Shown: positions 33,315 through 45,640 of the stretch, piece by piece | Layout of the letters: every line of letters begins with the position of its first letter | Numbering within the stretch: the stretch's first letter is position 1 | Assembly: GCA_964036315.1 (NCBI GenBank) | Contig: OZ038487.1 | Coordinates: 52,114,283 to 52,178,282 of the forward strand | Direction: 5' to 3' | Source of the DNA: Acanthosepion esculentum | Taxonomy: Eukaryota > Mollusca > Cephalopoda > Sepiida > Sepiidae | Length of the DNA stretch: 64,000 nt | Position numbers and translations under genes: made by a program | Notes under the pieces: generated by a model | What the model was told of the DNA's origin: nothing | The model's input: only the letters and a program-made list of their open reading frames with translations | Database searches by the model: none

Positions 33315-34871
33315 GGTGCCGCCACAGATTTCCTAAAATACACCGAAAAATACATTTTCAATGATTTAAATGCCTTCTTTGAACATATCATTTTATTTTA
33401 TTTGAAAGATAATAACCGAAAGCTAATCCGTATTAAAAGGAAAATGAATTTGCGTCTATAAAGTTTTTAGGAATTTTAAAAACGTTGGCACGTTCATTCT
33501 TCATTCATCGAGTCAGCAAACCACCATTATATACGAAAAATGGAAACAGCAACTTTTGAAATCTCTTAAAAATCCAATATAGAGATGTGTTTCGAAGTCA
33601 GTAAATCTAAGGTTGAATTAACTGGATTTTGCAAACGTAATGCTTGCATTTTGCATAAAACATGTAGTAGTGGTGATGATGATGTAAAAATAAATAATAA
33701 TGAAAATTATAGCTAAAATAAAATAAAACAATATTTAAACTCTTTTTTTAAAAATAATTGAAAATTAAATATAATAAAATATTTCCAACATGCAACAAAA
33801 ACTGTTCCAGCGGGAAATACGAACATCCCGCCAAAAGACGTTAAATTCTATCTCTTCATCGCGACTTTTGGTACGGGCAGCATGTGTCCGACTTCTCTCT
33901 GTGATATGGCTTGTAATACTGCGGAGTAAATTCTCCCTTTTATCACAAGTACTATAAAACAATTGTAACCTAAAAAATACACACTGTCGTATAAATAAAT
34001 TGTATGAAATTAACATACAACATACCATGCTTTTCCTGTTATTTGTGTACGGTTTATTTCTTGTTATGCATGTTTTTCTTTCCCTAAATACGAGGCCAAT
34101 TTCTGCTGCTATGATATGAGTGATACCCAACAAACATAATAAAAATAACGTTTATGCACGGTAACCTGTGAGGTCAGAGGTCAACAACGGTAAATATCTC
34201 TTTCAATCTCTCTCTTAAAAAACGCATGCCAACATTTTTTTTTAAATTTAAAAGAAATATTGAACACTAGCAGTGCAATAATCAAGAAATTGGTATTTAT
34301 GTTTAAAGATAATTTATCTTTAACCTTATATAACCAAAAGTTTCAGAATATATATTTTTTTTATTCTAGATAATTTTATGAAACTTAGTAAAAAAATAAT
34401 TTTTTTTTATAAAACTTAGTAAATAATTTTTTTTTTTTTTGTACATTAGAAGTCATTTTTTAGTTAAATGTTACTTTTGAGTTTAATACATTGCTTTATT
34501 TTTAATATTTTCTTACCTATTTGATATCACAAAATGTCTAACTGCACCCAATGTGGTCGTTTTTAATTATTCTGAATTTAAAAGTTATTTAATTATCATA
34601 TTACTCTTCCGATAGGAAAAAAAGTAGTCTATCAAAGGCACTAATTCAGAATTATTTCCCTTTTGAGCACTCATACAAAAAATAATCTAACAGTTTCTAA
34701 AATGAAAAAGAATTTAAGATTCTTTTAAAAATGGTTCACATTCGAAAATATCATTAAACTTTACACTTTTCGATTCTTCAGACATCTCTTTATTTAATTA
34801 AAAAAAAAACTCTTACGAAAAGCAACGGGTTGAATTTCAAAATCCCACTGAAAAATTACAATTAATTTAAA
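33313..34871. other. AT-rich non-coding stretch
   Basis: No gene is recognised. A 122-residue minus frame (33765-34133) has no motif, signal peptide or domain I can name. Several T and A homopolymers lie at 34350-34445. Confidence 0.5.
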
Positions 34872-34995
<124 letters not shown>

Positions 34996-35004
34996 GAGTG
35001 TCCA

Positions 35005-35440
35005 TAAAGTTCGTGTAAACTTTAAAAAAATTATAACCTTATTTGTATTTGCGATAGAAATAATTTGTAAAAAGGACGTGGCTTTCCTATCTTTTCTACA
35101 AATATTTTCATGACGAGCTTTTTTTTCTCTGATGCCCGAATACATGAAGTTAAATGTGCTACTGGATTGGCATTTAGGTCCAACCCTTTTATTGTTAAAA
35201 TAGCTAAATGCAACTGCCGCTTCTACTTCAACAGTTTCTTTTCTTGGTTTCCCACCTGTGGAATTCCCTTCTGATTTGATGCTTCCCTGATAACTACAAT
35301 CTGCAAACATTTAAATGCAACATCAATCACCATCTTCTGTCTTCTTGAACCACGCTCATCTTTTGTCCTTTCCTCAATCCTTCCTATTCTCAGTTTTCTT
35401 TTTCACTTTCACTCCCTGTCGCCCTCTGTGTACTAGTGGT
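35005..35440 (+). mobile_element. CR1/Jockey-like LINE 3' fragment
   Basis: Same RT C-terminal tail as 22985-23400, here on the plus strand. Its antisense contains KETVEVEAAVAFSYFNNKR and HENICRKDR, which line up with the antisense of the 23-kb copy. The bases just before it (GTGTCCATAAAGTTCGTG near 34998) resemble a mariner end, but no partner was found. Confidence 0.6.
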
Positions 35441-35504
35441 ATTACTACCTTGATTGGGGAGAAATTGTTAAAAAAGGGATTCATTATTGGCAGCCTCAAT
35501 CTTT

Positions 35505-35800
35505 CTTTTTATGTGCCATGTCCTTTCAGGACGTAGGCGATCATGGTTCTCCACCTCGTTCTATCCCTTGCAGCTCTCAACAAGTTCCTTCCCTTTGCCC
35601 CCCCCCCCCCACTACGCAGACCACGTTCTGTCATCCACTTAAGTCTGCCAGGTATGTCACACGTTGTATTCCCTTGTCTCTGTTTCCTTCTATTCGACCC
35701 GTGAGTATCATATTCTCCAGGCCCTCCTTCCTCATTATGTGTCCCAGAAACCTCAGCTGCCTCTTCCTGATGTTAAGTATAAGCCAATTCATTGTTTGCA
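35505..35800 (-). mobile_element. RTE-like LINE 3' end, inverted neighbour
   Basis: The minus-strand frame gives NIRKRQLRFLGHIMRKEGLE, then NMILTGRIEGNRDKG and QRVTYL, the conserved C-terminal tail of the RTE-like family. The 3' terminus near 35515 has CATGTCCTTTCAGGACGTAG. It lies opposite to the copy starting at 35830, so the two form an inverted pair. Confidence 0.75.
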
Positions 35801-35829
35801 ATGTGTAAATTACAAATTGGAAATTAAAA

Positions 35830-36450
35830 AAAAAAATCAAAGTAGTACAACAATTTAAATATCTGGGAAGAAGTGCTTTAACAGAGGACACAAAGTGGGA
35901 TGCTGAAATCAGAAGGTGCATTGGAATAGCGAAAGATGCATTCCAAAAGCTAAGCAAAGTATTAAGAAACAGGAAAATTTGATTAGAAACAAAGAAAAAA
36001 TTACTGATTTATTATGTAATGTCAGTCTTCCTATATGGCAGTGAATGCTGGACAATCTCCTCATAGGTAAAGAAGAGATTTGAAGCAACAGAAATGTGGT
36101 TCTACAGTAGGATGTTGAGAATACCATGAACTTAGCATGAGAGCAACAACAAAATTTTAGAGAAAATAAAAAGAACAACACTTATACTTCACATCAGAAA
36201 GATATAGTTGAAATTTTTAGGGCAGATAATGAGGAAAGAGGATTTGGAAAATTCGATACTCACAGGATATATTGAAGGCAAGAGGGATAGGGGAAAACAA
36301 TGCATTATCTATCTATCTATCTAGAGAGCTTGAGTAAATGGATGGCAGAACAGGATTTAGGAGAGAGAAGAAAAAGACAATTTATTAGCAAAGGAGAGGA
36401 AGTTGTGGAGAGCCATGATTTTCAACACCCTGTAGGGACACAGCACATAA
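35830..36450 (+). pseudogene. RTE-like LINE reverse transcriptase C-terminus
   Basis: The plus strand reads QQFKYLGRSALTEDTKWDAE, IRRCIGIAKDAFQKLS, KVLRNRKI, YYVMSVFLYGSECWTI, EMWFYSRMLRIP, LKFLGQIMRKEDLE and GYIEGKRDRGK. It then degrades into TCTA tetranucleotides near 36309 and ends at the family terminus GTGGAGAGCCATGATTTTC. Multiple stops break it. The thumb and C-terminal tail are present; the palm is not. Confidence 0.8.
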
Positions 36451-36842
36451 AAGGTTTAGGATGAATCTTGCATATTTTCGGGCTTGATATTGCATAAATT
36501 TCTTACTGAAATAGCATCATCAGGGATTTTTCTTGATATAACTATAAAAATATTTCACGAACACCCTCCAAATTAAAATATATAATTGAGTAAATGGATG
36601 GCAGAACAGGATTTAGGAGAGAGAAGAAAAAGACAATTTATTAGCAAAGGAGAGGAAGTTGTGGAGAGCCATGATTTTCAACACCCTGTAGGGACACAGC
36701 ACATAAAAGGTTTAGGATGAATCTTGCATATTTTCAGGCTTGATATTGCATAAATTTCTTACTGAAATAGCATCATCAGGGATTTTTCTTGATATAACTA
36801 TAAAAATATTTCACGAACACCCTCCAAATTAAAATGTATACA
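36331..36842 (+). repeat. 256-bp tandem duplication
   Basis: The segment 36331-36586 is repeated directly as 36587-36842 with only a few differences (for example TTTTCGGGC versus TTTTCAGGC). It starts in the LINE tail (TGAGTAAATGGATGGCAG) and runs past the LINE terminus into flanking DNA, so this is a genomic duplication, not two insertions. Confidence 0.92.
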
Positions 36843-37058
36843 TGAGATATCAAAAACTGGGGGTGAAATAGACCCCAAAAAAATATTTCCACAAAGTTTT
36901 CTAATGAAATAACCTATTCAGTATACAATTCAATCATTAATGAATAAACACTGAAAATTTTGTTTGAATCAGATAATCCTCTGATATTTGTAAAATATTT
37001 TAAATCATTGGGTAGACATTTTTTTCTTTCATTTTGAAAAAAAAGCACCACCATATAT

Positions 37059-37066
37059 CTACTACT

Positions 37067-37126
<60 letters not shown>

Positions 37127-37138
37127 GGTGGAGTAGTG
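37059..37138. repeat. AT microsatellite with inverted arms
   Basis: CTACTACTCCATCAT (37059-37073), about 25 AT units, then ATGGTGGAGTAGTG (37125-37138). The arms are complementary apart from one base, so the whole could extrude as a long cruciform. Conversely, the right arm is simply the start of the SINE-D copy that follows. Confidence 0.8.
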
Positions 37139-37350
37139 AATAGTGGCTTGGATTGAGGAAACGGAGAGTCAAGTTTGAACTTCAGTCGAATCCGTTACAT
37201 TGACATTCACTTACATGCTAATACTCTTGGAAAAAATATTAATCCTCTTCTCCCTCCAGCTATCGGTAAATAGCAGGGCAGACTGTTTTCTATAGCCTTG
37301 GATGGAAACTGGTCTAGGAGAAGGGCACCTCTGAATTCAAAACCTGCAGA
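37127..37350 (+). repeat. SINE-D copy
   Basis: Begins GGTGGAGTAGTGAATAGTGG and contains ATTGACATTCACTTACATGC and TAATACTCTTGG, matching 55775-55895 in the opposite strand. The head recalls a tRNA (B-box-like AAGTTTGAACTTCAG). Confidence 0.6.
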
Positions 37351-37506
37351 GGTTCATTTCTGTATTTGGTCCTTCAAAAAGTGTGGTTGGGTCTGCACAA
37401 AGCGCCTTCACCACTATAATCAAATCATATGTGCTGGTGTCTGGCTGTCGGTTCCTAGGATCTGAGCTGCTTCACCCTCATATGTTGAATACCACAAGAG
37501 AGTCCA

Positions 37507-37507
<1 letters not shown>

Positions 37508-37541
<34 letters not shown>
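37508..37541. repeat. AT microsatellite
   Basis: About 17 AT units, preceded by GAGTCCACC, which again looks like a SINE-D end abutting an AT tract. Confidence 0.9.
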
Positions 37542-37543
<2 letters not shown>

Positions 37544-38399
37544 TGAGAGAGAGGTTTTCTTGTCTTTCTCTTTCTTCTTACTCTTCTACCATCATTTCTT
37601 TTAATGATCTCTGGTTTATTTTATTTTGATCATTATTTTAATAATCGACATTTACTTAGTCTATCTATCAATATATATCTATCTTCCTATGTGTTGTCAG
37701 TTCTTCATATATATATTCTTTTGGTTTACATTTTATGTACTTTTAATGGCAGTGTCTGATATATTTTATTTTTTTTAACTTACCTTTCCCATAATCCCCT
37801 TCCACTTCTTGTATGACTCAGGTTACTTCCTGTCCTGTTCTTTGATGCTGATCGTCCAATGTTTTTCTTTATCTATATTAATCAAAAGGTCATTGGAAAA
37901 TACAGACTGCAATGGCGTAAATGACTTGGTGCAATTTTTTTTTAATGGCACGATGGGCTTTGATGAATTCAGAATAGTTCTGGAAGAAGGAGGTCCAGGA
38001 TTTTATAACATGGTTCTTATTTTCTTTATTTTAATTGTACACTTGTCCTATAATTTTATATATCTATAAGAAGTCTTTTTTTTTTTTTTTTCATATTATC
38101 CAATGCCAAAATTTAAAACAATTTCCTCTTACAAAAAGAAAATGGTGAACTGAACTCTTTTTTTCCTGTTTCTCTATTTTTGTTTATTATTTTATTTAAT
38201 TTTCATTTTACTGTATATTTAAATCAATAGAATCTCCAACTTGAATCAGATGACTATTTTGGAGAATCCTTTAAAATAAATAGATTTCTCTGACTTTCAG
38301 AAATGTTTTTAATATATTTATTTTGTGTCAATCTACGAAGTTTGTCTGGAAGAATATTTCAGCAATTAATATTACTGCAAATACAGCTTATCTGGAAAC

Positions 38400-38930
38400 A
38401 ATGGTGCCTTAATACCTGTCAAATTAGATTCTTTGAGATTTCATACATATATCCCTGCTATTTTCCACTTTTCAAAGACCCTTTTCAGGATTACCATCAG
38501 CTGCTTCACAGCCTTCTCCTCAATCTCATCCATTGTCTGAATTCTCTTCACTATTTTAGCTTTTGGAAAAGTCACCAAGCCAAATATGGACAGTAAAGAT
38601 GCTGACAGACTGGAGTAATATGATGTTTTGTTAAAATACCTGCACAAGACATTAAAAATGGCTGACTGAGATATTCATATTGACTGTATACTCCTAAGCT
38701 CAACCATGGAGTCCCGAGAACTTTTCATTCTTGCACTATCAATTGCCAATTTCCTTTGATTGTAGCACACATGTGTTTGATATTTTCAAGTGTTCTGTTT
38801 GTTGAAGGCCTTTCAGAATGAGAATTCTTGCTCAGTTTTGAAGTGCTAGTTCTAATTATTTTTTTAAGATTTTGTTTTTTCATGGCTTCACTTACTGAAT
38901 CATTTTCAAAAGCTTTCTTAATCATTCAAT
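38400..38930 (-). pseudogene. Mariner-family transposase relic, internally deleted
   Basis: The minus strand gives an N-terminal piece (38725-38925): KKAFENDSVSEAM, SERPSTNRTLENIKHM, IKGNWQLIVQE, matching the helix-turn-helix linker where mariners read GRPST. It also gives a C-terminal piece (38441-38647): FPKAKIVKRIQTMDEIEEKA, VFEKWKIAG, matching the end of the catalytic domain after the third Asp. The catalytic centre between them is missing. It differs from the mariner at 60.3 kb. No terminal inverted repeats found. Confidence 0.6.
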
Positions 38931-40019
38931 AATTATTACAGGTGAATATAAAAATTTTCTCACCTAGTGTATTCACTGTGAATTTGACAGTCACACAAGC
39001 TAACTCAGTAGAGTAACTGCTGACCGAGTAACCCCACGGGAGAGTTTCTGGTCATGCTTGTTTCGCAAGGCCCATTGTAATTTACAAGTAAAATAAAGGC
39101 TGCATTATTTTAAGATTATTAAAATTTGATTTATTATATATATTTTTATTTATTTTTTAATTTCTAACTATTAGTTATTATTGAGTTATTTCTTTTTAAT
39201 TTTATTCAAATGATTTTAGTCTCTGTCAGTAATGTTCTTCAAATAAAATAACTTCAAATAATTTAATTTTTTAAGTGTTTAGAGTATGAACCCAGCAAAA
39301 ATTCAAAAGTTTGAAGTCAGGTTTTCAAGGTGGGCAAGCACTAACTACTTGAAAGATTGGTGCAATATAGTTTTCCCAGTTGCCATCTCATTTGTCAGAC
39401 CACGCTATACTTATCAAGATTTCTAGCAATTGGCAACCTGCCTCTGGTTGGTATCTGAGCTCAGCTAAAAAGTCAGTATTTAGAAAACAGATTTTCAAGG
39501 CAAACATGTCCTTCTCATATAAAATATTAGAACACACTCTCCTTATTTCCCTTTAGTTCTATTCTAGATGAAGGTTCATTTAGTAAATATATTTGAAAAT
39601 ATTACCCAGTATATTATGAGTGGATAATATATTTGTAGCATTAATAAGTGTCTGTCTTTCAATAACTATTCAAGTGTCTGTATAAGGGGTTGCTGAAAAA
39701 TTCACATATTGATCCATTTTTAATATCAGTACTTTGATGACCAAACACCAAATACCACTTTGTGTTTTGATTTTTTAAAAATGCTAATCATCGCTTTTTA
39801 AAACAAGAAACATTCTGGAACATAGGTTGAACTGATGGATCTTCAGTACCCCTTCATACGTTCTTCTTTGATGACTGTATATTTCTATTTCTGATCATAT
39901 TGAAATAAAATCTAGGGTGCTGATTTTAAAGGCAATCATAACAATTTATTTTTTTATATGTCAATGCTTACACACACGCACATACACGCACATATATATA
40001 TAAAAGACATGATAGTTAT
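38931..40019. other. AT-rich non-coding stretch
   Basis: No gene or recognised repeat. AC/AT mixed run near 39968-40005. Confidence 0.5.
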
Positions 40020-40290
40020 GTATTTGCCTTCCAGAAACTAAGCAAAGTATTCAGAAAGGAAAATTTTATTAGAAATAAAGTAAAAAGTGCTGGACAATTC
40101 CCTCCTGAAGAAGATACTCAAAGATGTGGATTTATAGACAAATACTGAAAATACACAAACTAAAAGGACTCTTATACAGAATCAAAACAGAATTATACAG
40201 TGAAAAATTTCCGTGACACATTATAAGGAGAGGGCATGGAAAATTTAACACTCAAAGATTATCAAAGGATTATCCACTTTCTGATGGAAC
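40020..40290 (+). mobile_element. RTE-like LINE fragment, degraded
   Basis: CTTCCAGAAACTAAGCAAAG and neighbouring text match 35930-36200 of the RTE-like copy, with several deletions. No usable frame. Confidence 0.55.
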
Positions 40291-40334
40291 ATGGGATATA
40301 AAAGATTTATTTCTCTCATCTATGTTGTTAATAT

Positions 40335-40490
40335 TCATTAGATGTAGACGTCTCTTCTACTCCAATAGCTACATGTCTCGCACATCTCGCCTATGGAACT
40401 CCCTTCCCTATTACTGTTTCCCTGACAAATACAATCTCCAACGGTTTAAGTGTAGCGTCAATCAACATCTCCAGTTGCCTTGATCTATCC
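40335..40490 (+). mobile_element. LINE reverse transcriptase C-terminal fragment
   Basis: The plus frame reads FYSNSYMSRTSRLWNSLPYY, then CFPDKYNLQRFKCSVNQHLQ. The Phe-x-x-Arg-Thr-x-x-Leu-Trp-Asn-Ser-Leu-Pro pattern closes CR1/Jockey-type reverse transcriptases. It is better preserved than the other such tails here. A C/T-rich 3' stretch follows to about 40690. Confidence 0.7.
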
Positions 40491-40851
40491 ACTTCCCTTC
40501 TCCACATCCTTTCATCTTTCATTCCTATCTGCTCTTGCTCCAAATCTTCTGTAACCCCCTTGCCTTGACCGACCCACTGTCTTTCTCTTTCTCCACATCC
40601 TCTCCTTTACCACTCCTATCTGCTCTTCCTCCAACCCTTCTATAACCCCTTGCGTGATAGTGGCCTCCAGCCTTGCTTGGGGTGATACGCTTAAAAGATA
40701 AAAAAATAAAAAAAATGAAACAGAATGACAGATGCTGATTTTCAAGGCATATATAATTTTCTTACTTTCCTCCATTTATTATTATTATAGACTGAACATA
40801 ATAAATATTAGAATTCTAACTAAATGATTTTTTTAACCAAATATACACTGC

Positions 40852-41150
40852 GTACATGCCGACTATTGTCCTTATCTTTCTTGTTGTTATCACGTTTTGG
40901 TTGTTGTGCTGTGACCTTCATCAGGTGTATATCAATCAGGGTAACCTACAGGGAATTCCAAACTGAATCCTTTATTTAATCTATGAAGGCAGACTGTTCT
41001 TGTTCCAATGTCAAGAGATATCTCATCTAGTTCTTATTTTTAGTACTGCTCAGTTATTGCTCACCCCATTTTCACTGAGTCCAAGTACACACTGCCTGGT
41101 CTAGGGATTGAACTCACAATTACTATATCACTAAATTCATGAACCAACAT
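40852..41150 (-). repeat. SINE-A copy, inverted partner
   Basis: Minus-strand copy with CACCTGATGAAGGTC (core 40894-40924) and tail reading GATAAGGACAATAGTC. It faces the plus-strand tail at 41185-41320, so the pair forms an inverted repeat joined at the head end. Confidence 0.6.
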
Positions 41151-41184
41151 TTTAATCCAGTAGGTTATTGTTCTGTAGGCGACT

Positions 41185-41320
41185 CAGATCAATATACACC
41201 TGATGAAGTCCAGTGGACACAATGGCTGAAACATTGTTGTGATAACAATAAAGATGAGGATAATAATCCATATATAAGTAGTGTAAATAACTCCTCATAC
41301 CAGAAATTCAGACATAAATT
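41185..41320 (+). repeat. SINE-A tail with hammerhead-like core
   Basis: CTGATGA (41200-41206), then AGTCCAGTGGACACAATGGCT, then GAAAC (41228-41232). AG-CC can pair with GGCT, giving a weak stem II. Downstream, AATAAAGATGAGGATAATAA matches the family tail. Confidence 0.6.
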
Positions 41321-42317
41321 ACCAGTGTACATCTATGACTATTATAGAGAATTAGTTACTTAGTAGATAAGATATTTTTAACAGTTTAACTAACCATTGG
41401 ATTACTGTTTACTATTGATTTCATTTATTTTAAAGACTTGATTGAGGCTATGTGATTGAACTGGAGGCTTTGTGCTTATCCTGCATATTATATTGTAACT
41501 ACTAAGCTATCACCAACATCATGAAATAAGTATAATTACAGGAAATTTATTTATCAAAACTGCAGCAGTCAACCTTTGTGTTTTGATTTCATAATAGTTT
41601 GAAATAGTTTTCTAATCATCTTCAGGTATGGAGGTGTAGAGTGGAGTTGGTCCATTCCATTTCCAATGATTATTAAAATCTCTTCAGCATCATAGAATTA
41701 CTGTCGATCAACAATAGTCATTTGTGTTTGTAATCCCAACAAAGCAGATCTATAAGTTAATACTTACATTACCTATAACCCTAAGTCCATATTAATCATA
41801 GTTTTGCAATTAAGGAAAGAGGTATGATCAACAAAGTTGATAATAATGGCCCAAGAACATCAATGTGTGATATTTACTTTAATAACCTGAATGTAACGTT
41901 TTGATTCTAATTCATTGTCTATGATAGCTTTCTTTTCAAAGAGATATTTATAAGCCTCTTGGTATCACTGACTTTTAAATTAAACAAATTATGGTTGGCA
42001 GAAAGAAGTAAAAAGAATGTTTTTGCTTCCTTAAATGAAACCATTAAATTTCAATTTTTCTAAAGGAAACATTTTTGTTATTTCACTTTATTGTCATGTA
42101 AAATATAACCTTGTGATTTCTGGGATAAAGTCAATTATTTTTAGATTATTTTTAATTTTGTTCCCTAATTTTATTTTTCGTCATCAATACTTCACACAGC
42201 TTTTAAACTCCCGATGAGTTAACTACATATATAAAAAAAAAATGAAATAATAAATTTTTGCTCAAGCAATATAGCCTCAAAAGCTGTTTTCAGAATTAAA
42301 AAAAAACTACGATATGT

Positions 42318-42640
42318 CATGGGTATGACGATAAACTACATCTGGCAGCAAGGACACTGATCAGAAGGTTTTGAGGTGCATTGAACCACCTATTAATTGC
42401 TGTTGTTCCCAGGTCCACCCTGACCCGCGGTGGTAGCACCTGTTAGTGTCTCAGCTATGGGCAAATGGTTAACCCCTAAAATGAGGTCAAAACACTATGA
42501 AAGTATAACAATACATTTTTTTAGAGTAAAAATGCCAGTAATATATTTTCATACAAGAAATTAGTAATGCTCTCAAGAAAATTAATTTTCGAAATTAAAT
42601 GACCCCCTAAGGAGTTGATATGCCAATAAACAAACAAAGA
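42318..42640 (+). repeat. Repeat C, copy 2
   Basis: Second copy of the repeat at 24342-24730, about 80 percent alike by eye. CG sites of copy 1 are often TG or CA here. Confidence 0.75.
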
Positions 42641-43194
42641 AAAACAAAAAATCTATGCTAACATTATATTGACATGTCTTTGTATATTTCCCTTTATATA
42701 TACAAACATTTTATGGTCAAATTCCTTAAACTTTTGGGTATTTCCTACTTCATTTCTGTATGTGTTTGTACAAGTGTGTTTAAAGATACATATAGTTCTT
42801 AGTTGAATTTTGATCTGAAACTTTCACTGTATAATATTTAAACAATTTGATTTTTATTCATCATTGAATTAAATGCATTAACAAGGAAAAAATATAATGT
42901 TGAAAAATAAATACTGCTATGTAAAATAAATGCTTTTTTATTAGTCTGCAGTCCTATTAAGGCAACCATGAAAAAATATATAAGGAGAGAGAGATAGATC
43001 TAGACCATATGGACATAGGAATCAACAGGATATGGTAACTGTCAGCTTCATGCAATCTTCCTCGGTTTAAATTTCCCCTTGAAGCATGAAATTAATTCAC
43101 TATCTAATGTTAATTCCTATGTTCATATTGTCAATATCTCTAAGCACTCAATCTCCAATAATGAGCACTCTGCTCTTTTAAATATAGCTAATTT

Positions 43195-43198
<4 letters not shown>

Positions 43199-43237
<39 letters not shown>

Positions 43238-43238
43238 A
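43199..43238. repeat. AT then TG microsatellite
   Basis: About 14 AT units followed by 5-6 TG units. Confidence 0.9.
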
Positions 43239-43379
43239 ATGTGTATTTAAGTGTCAGTGCTTCATTCATAGGAATTTATTTAAAGAAAAAATACTGTTTT
43301 CTTTTTAATTTTCATTTATCTTTATTTGTTTACTCGTACAATCCAGCCATGAAGTGTAAATATTGTTCAGATGTTTGGA

Positions 43380-43715
43380 ATCTCACTCTTTTGACAATAC
43401 TTTAAATTCTGAAGATCAAAGTTAACTAGAAAACAAGAGACCAGAAGTGAGTTCCGCAAGTAAGAAGTGTGAAAGAAGAAACTGTTAGCATAGGACTTAG
43501 TTATATCTAGCAATTTCATCTGTAAAATGATGAGACCTAGCTGCCAATCTAGTATCATGCTTAACTCCATAAAGTTGAGGGACCAAAGGGGAAAGCTCAT
43601 TAGAACAATTATCATGAACGTATTTATAGAATAGGCAGAGGGAAGCTGACTTGTGTTGGCTGGAAAGTGACTGAAGCTGAGATGCCAGATCAGGACAGAT
43701 AACATTGCAGATTCT
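43380..43715 (-). mobile_element. CR1/Jockey-like LINE 3' fragment
   Basis: The minus frame reads SYANSFFFHTSYLRNSLL, then CFLVNFDLQNLK, the RT C-terminal tail seen also at 52240-52850. Low frame integrity. Confidence 0.65.
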
Positions 43716-44003
43716 TCCTATAATGAAATATATACATATGATATATAAATTTCTGTATATCAGTAATTTTAGGCAGATCTGGTACTGGCCAAAAGTATAG
43801 GCAAAAGAACTAGATCCCAGATCTCTAGAAGGACTTCATTGGACTAAAGTAATGCTGGAATTATGTGTGTAGGAGGGGAGATTTTAATTATGTACCGAGG
43901 GTAAATGCTGAAGATGTGAGAATGATGGAATTAAATTTTTTTCTTTATTTTTTAATAGATATCTGGACATACAGTCAAGCTGATCTCATTCAGTGTGTGT
44001 GTG

Positions 44004-44004
<1 letters not shown>

Positions 44005-44049
<45 letters not shown>

Positions 44050-44184
44050 ATTTTTAGTTTTTAAAAATATGATTCCTTCACTACATAAGGTCTACTTCTG
44101 TATGGAGCACTGTCTTTTTGAAAATAAAAGCAAAATACTAAGGAACACCGGATTATCTACATAACGTGTTCTTTCCTATTTTTC

Positions 44185-44219
<35 letters not shown>
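44005..44219. repeat. Two AT microsatellites
   Basis: AT runs at 44005-44043 and 44189-44219, separated by unassigned sequence; a third short one lies at 44430-44446. Confidence 0.9.
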
Positions 44220-44224
<5 letters not shown>

Positions 44225-44607
44225 TGAAGTCAAAAGGGAAATTTAGCCAATGCGTTTTGTCCTGAGTCTTTATCGAGGCAAATGCAAGGATTTTATTTTG
44301 TAACAAATTTTTATAAACAAGACCAAAAATATTATTGGTTTTTCAACATTTTTTAAGTTTAAGAATGCCCATAAATATTCATCAAAACACAAAGTGACAC
44401 AATTCAATGTCAGTAAATGATGCTCTCATATATATATATATATATTATTATTATTATTTATTATTATTATTTAAAAATGTGTATTCATCATGACACAGAA
44501 AACCATGTTTCGAAACCTAAATCTTAAATTTAACTTAAAATTTAAAGTTTGTCTCATTTTCAACAATGCTGAATAACTTTCAAAGAAATGATTTCCTCTT
44601 TTTATAA

Positions 44608-44731
44608 GCTAAATAGTATTATATAGTTTAAAATATTTATATAGTTTAAATAGTATTATATAGTTTAAAAACTAATATTAATGTTGAAATATTCAAAATA
44701 TATTATATATTAAATAGTATTATATAGTTTA
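44608..44731 (+). repeat. Degenerate minisatellite
   Basis: AATAGTATTATATAGTTTAA and shortened versions recur about five times with changing spacers. Confidence 0.75.
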
Positions 44732-45424
44732 AGTTGGCGAAGGGAGGGGATTACAAAATTTTAGGAGGGGAGGGTGTTGGTTTTTTGAAGTATAATTTAA
44801 GATGGCAAAGTAAATATCAATTAAGGGTCAGGTGTGGGTTTCAAATTTCTGTCTGTGGCTTCCTTATATGAGAATGTGCCATTACTTTTTTTTTTATAAA
44901 GATACATTACAATACAATTGGCATTTTTTTATTTAATTTTTTATTTATTTTCTTATTTTATAAAATACATTTGGATTTTCTTAAAGGAGCTTTCAAATAT
45001 GATTGTCATATTTTTTATATTCATATTTTTATTTATAAAGATCTAAAATACTTTATTATATTTCTTAATAAACTATATAGAGTATTGTAAAATTAATATG
45101 TTAAAAATTAATTAAACATTTTCTTACTTTCTTATATCTGATCAAATAATAGATATATAATTATGCAAATTTTTTTTAATAATTATTATTTAATGAAAAC
45201 AATACAATGTCTACAAAATCTTATTTCATTTCTTTGATTTTATATATATATAAATGTGTGTGTGTGTGTGTATAATGCAAAGAGTATCTAGTAACAAACT
45301 CACCATAAATGACCTGTGCAACAAGCTTGTTAACCACTATACTACAATTAAGTAGTACTTAATAGATTACTCTTGGAGATAATTTGCTTATTTAGTATTT
45401 GTTCAGTCCTTCTTTTTTTCTTTT

Positions 45425-45640
45425 TTTTTTAACTAAATGTTCACCATATACAAGGCCCAAGAGCCACTCAATGTAGAGAGTTACTGAGTGAGGCTGATGC
45501 ATGGATGTAAGAGGAGGAAGTAAATGTAGATTATGAGGAAATATAGGATTGATAATGTTTCAGCCTTGACTAGAAAAGGTTAAGATCAGGGAAACATTTG
45601 CGTTCAGTATTGTAGTCATCTGCTAAACCACGATGAGTCT
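45425..45640 (-). mobile_element. LINE 3' fragment, second CR1-like family
   Basis: Matches 63665-64000 (for example GTTCACCATATACAAGGCCC versus TTCACCCTGTACAAGGCTTG, and AAAAGGTTAAGATCA). No frame survives here; the 63.7-kb copy shows it is the tail of a reverse transcriptase. Confidence 0.5.

Noticed and set aside
33765..34133. 122-residue minus-strand frame
   Set aside because: No motif, no splice context and AT-rich codon use like the surroundings; likely chance.
34998..35015. GTGTCCATAAAGTTCGTG as a mariner terminal repeat
   Set aside because: No inverted partner and no transposase nearby; LINE sequence follows immediately.
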